A stretch of DNA of 5,519 nt from NCBI GenBank assembly GCA_020720965.1, contig DYNS01000216.1:1-5519 (forward strand). Direction: 5' to 3'. Shown here piece after piece: positions 5,193 through 5,519 of the stretch. The translations under genes and the position numbers were made by a program. This DNA comes from Anaerolinea sp. GTDB taxonomy: Bacteria > Chloroflexota > Anaerolineae > Anaerolineales > Villigracilaceae. Below the pieces are notes generated by a model, which made no database searches, had not been told where the DNA came from, and worked only from the letters and a program-made list of their open reading frames with translations. The first letter of the stretch is position 1. Every line of letters starts with the position of its first letter.

Positions 5193-5519
5193 AGGGGTAG
5201 GTGACCTGGGCAGTTTCAAAGCCCTGACGGGTTTGCAGGTCGCCGGTATTGACGAGGATTTGCCCGTCCTGTACCAGGACGGGGAAGATATCTAGCGGGC
5301 GGGGGGCGGGCGGGTTTTCTACCACGCCGTTTTGGTCGAAGCGCGAGCCGTGACAGGGGCAGAAGAAGGTTTGGGTGTCGGTTTCCCAAGAGACGGTGCA
5401 GCCGAGATGGGTGCAGCGGTGGTAGATGGCGAGCAAGCCGCCATCCGGCAGGCGCACCAGGTAGAAACGTCCGTTGAGGATGTGGGTGACGGACCCGGCG
5501 GGGAATTCTTCCAGGGTTC
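5191..5519 (-). CDS. Rieske [2Fe-2S] protein, C-terminal fragment
   Basis: The frame is open to the right edge of the window and ends at TAA 5193-5191, leaving 108 residues; the true start and the expected N-terminal membrane anchor lie outside. A GTG at 5457 is internal, because clear Rieske-type sequence (TLEEFPAGSVTHILNGRFYL) continues upstream of it. Both cluster motifs are intact, counted from the first full codon in the window: CTHLGC at 35-40 (ligands C35, H37) and CPCHGS at 53-58 (ligands C53, H56), with C40 and C55 placed for the usual disulfide. This is the pattern of bc1/b6f-type Rieske proteins, not of ring-hydroxylating dioxygenases, which lack the disulfide pair. The Ser that bonds the cluster is present (S58), but the usual Tyr two residues on is Phe60. 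The protein takes one electron from quinol on the outer membrane face and passes it on, here plausibly to the tri-haem cytochrome encoded immediately downstream. Confidence 0.94.
   Translation of the reverse strand, partial: TLEEFPAGSVTHILNGRFYLVRLPDGGLLAIYHRCTHLGCTVSWETDTQTFFCPCHGSRFDQNGVVENPPAPRPLDIFPVLVQDGQILVNTGDLQTRQGFETAQVTYP

Noticed and set aside
5191..5457. A short Rieske gene starting at GTG 5457
   Set aside because: The same frame continues upstream to the window edge with typical Rieske sequence, so the GTG is an internal Val codon and the gene is simply cut by the window.
1..5519. A defence island, toxin-antitoxin pair or mobile element around the NYN nuclease
   Set aside because: No transposase, integrase, methylase, small toxin or antitoxin gene or direct repeats were found; the neighbours are signalling, metabolic and respiratory genes with similar base composition.

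Overview
The window looks like a piece of a moderately GC-rich bacterial chromosome, most likely a member of the Chloroflexota (Anaerolineae-like). This is an inference from gene style: a Thr/Pro-rich lipoprotein ending in an NBR1-type Ig-like domain, a Rieske protein followed by a membrane-anchored multihaem cytochrome c, and an NYN-LOTUS protein. No rRNA or marker gene is present to prove it.

Layout, plus strand (1-3655): the last 78 codons of a GGDEF (diguanylate cyclase type) protein; 33 bp later a complete NYN-domain putative ribonuclease with a LOTUS/OST-HTH-like domain and an unassigned C-terminal half, closed by a very strong 20-bp-stem terminator; then an MtnA-family sugar-phosphate aldose-ketose isomerase under its own probable promoter; then a secreted lipoprotein whose -10 box (TATAAT) lies across the isomerase stop codon. 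A hairpin terminator with A and T tracts on both sides ends this rightward group.

Layout, minus strand (5519-3758): the C-terminal 108 residues of a Rieske [2Fe-2S] protein, running off the right edge, followed 11 bp later by a tri-haem cytochrome c anchored by a membrane helix at each end. These two are probably the end of an operon for a quinol:electron-acceptor oxidoreductase (a bc-type or b6f-like complex); the cytochrome b subunit(s) would be expected beyond the right edge. The Rieske and cytochrome would carry electrons from quinol to an extracytoplasmic acceptor.

The two halves converge on the shared terminator region at about 3656-3757. I see no mobile element, CRISPR array, tRNA or rRNA, and no clear sign of a novel defence or mobile system. 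The points most worth a second look are the NYN-LOTUS protein with its unassigned C-terminus beside a GGDEF gene, the substrate of the MtnA-like isomerase, and the build of the tri-haem cytochrome with its Gly-Gln hinge.
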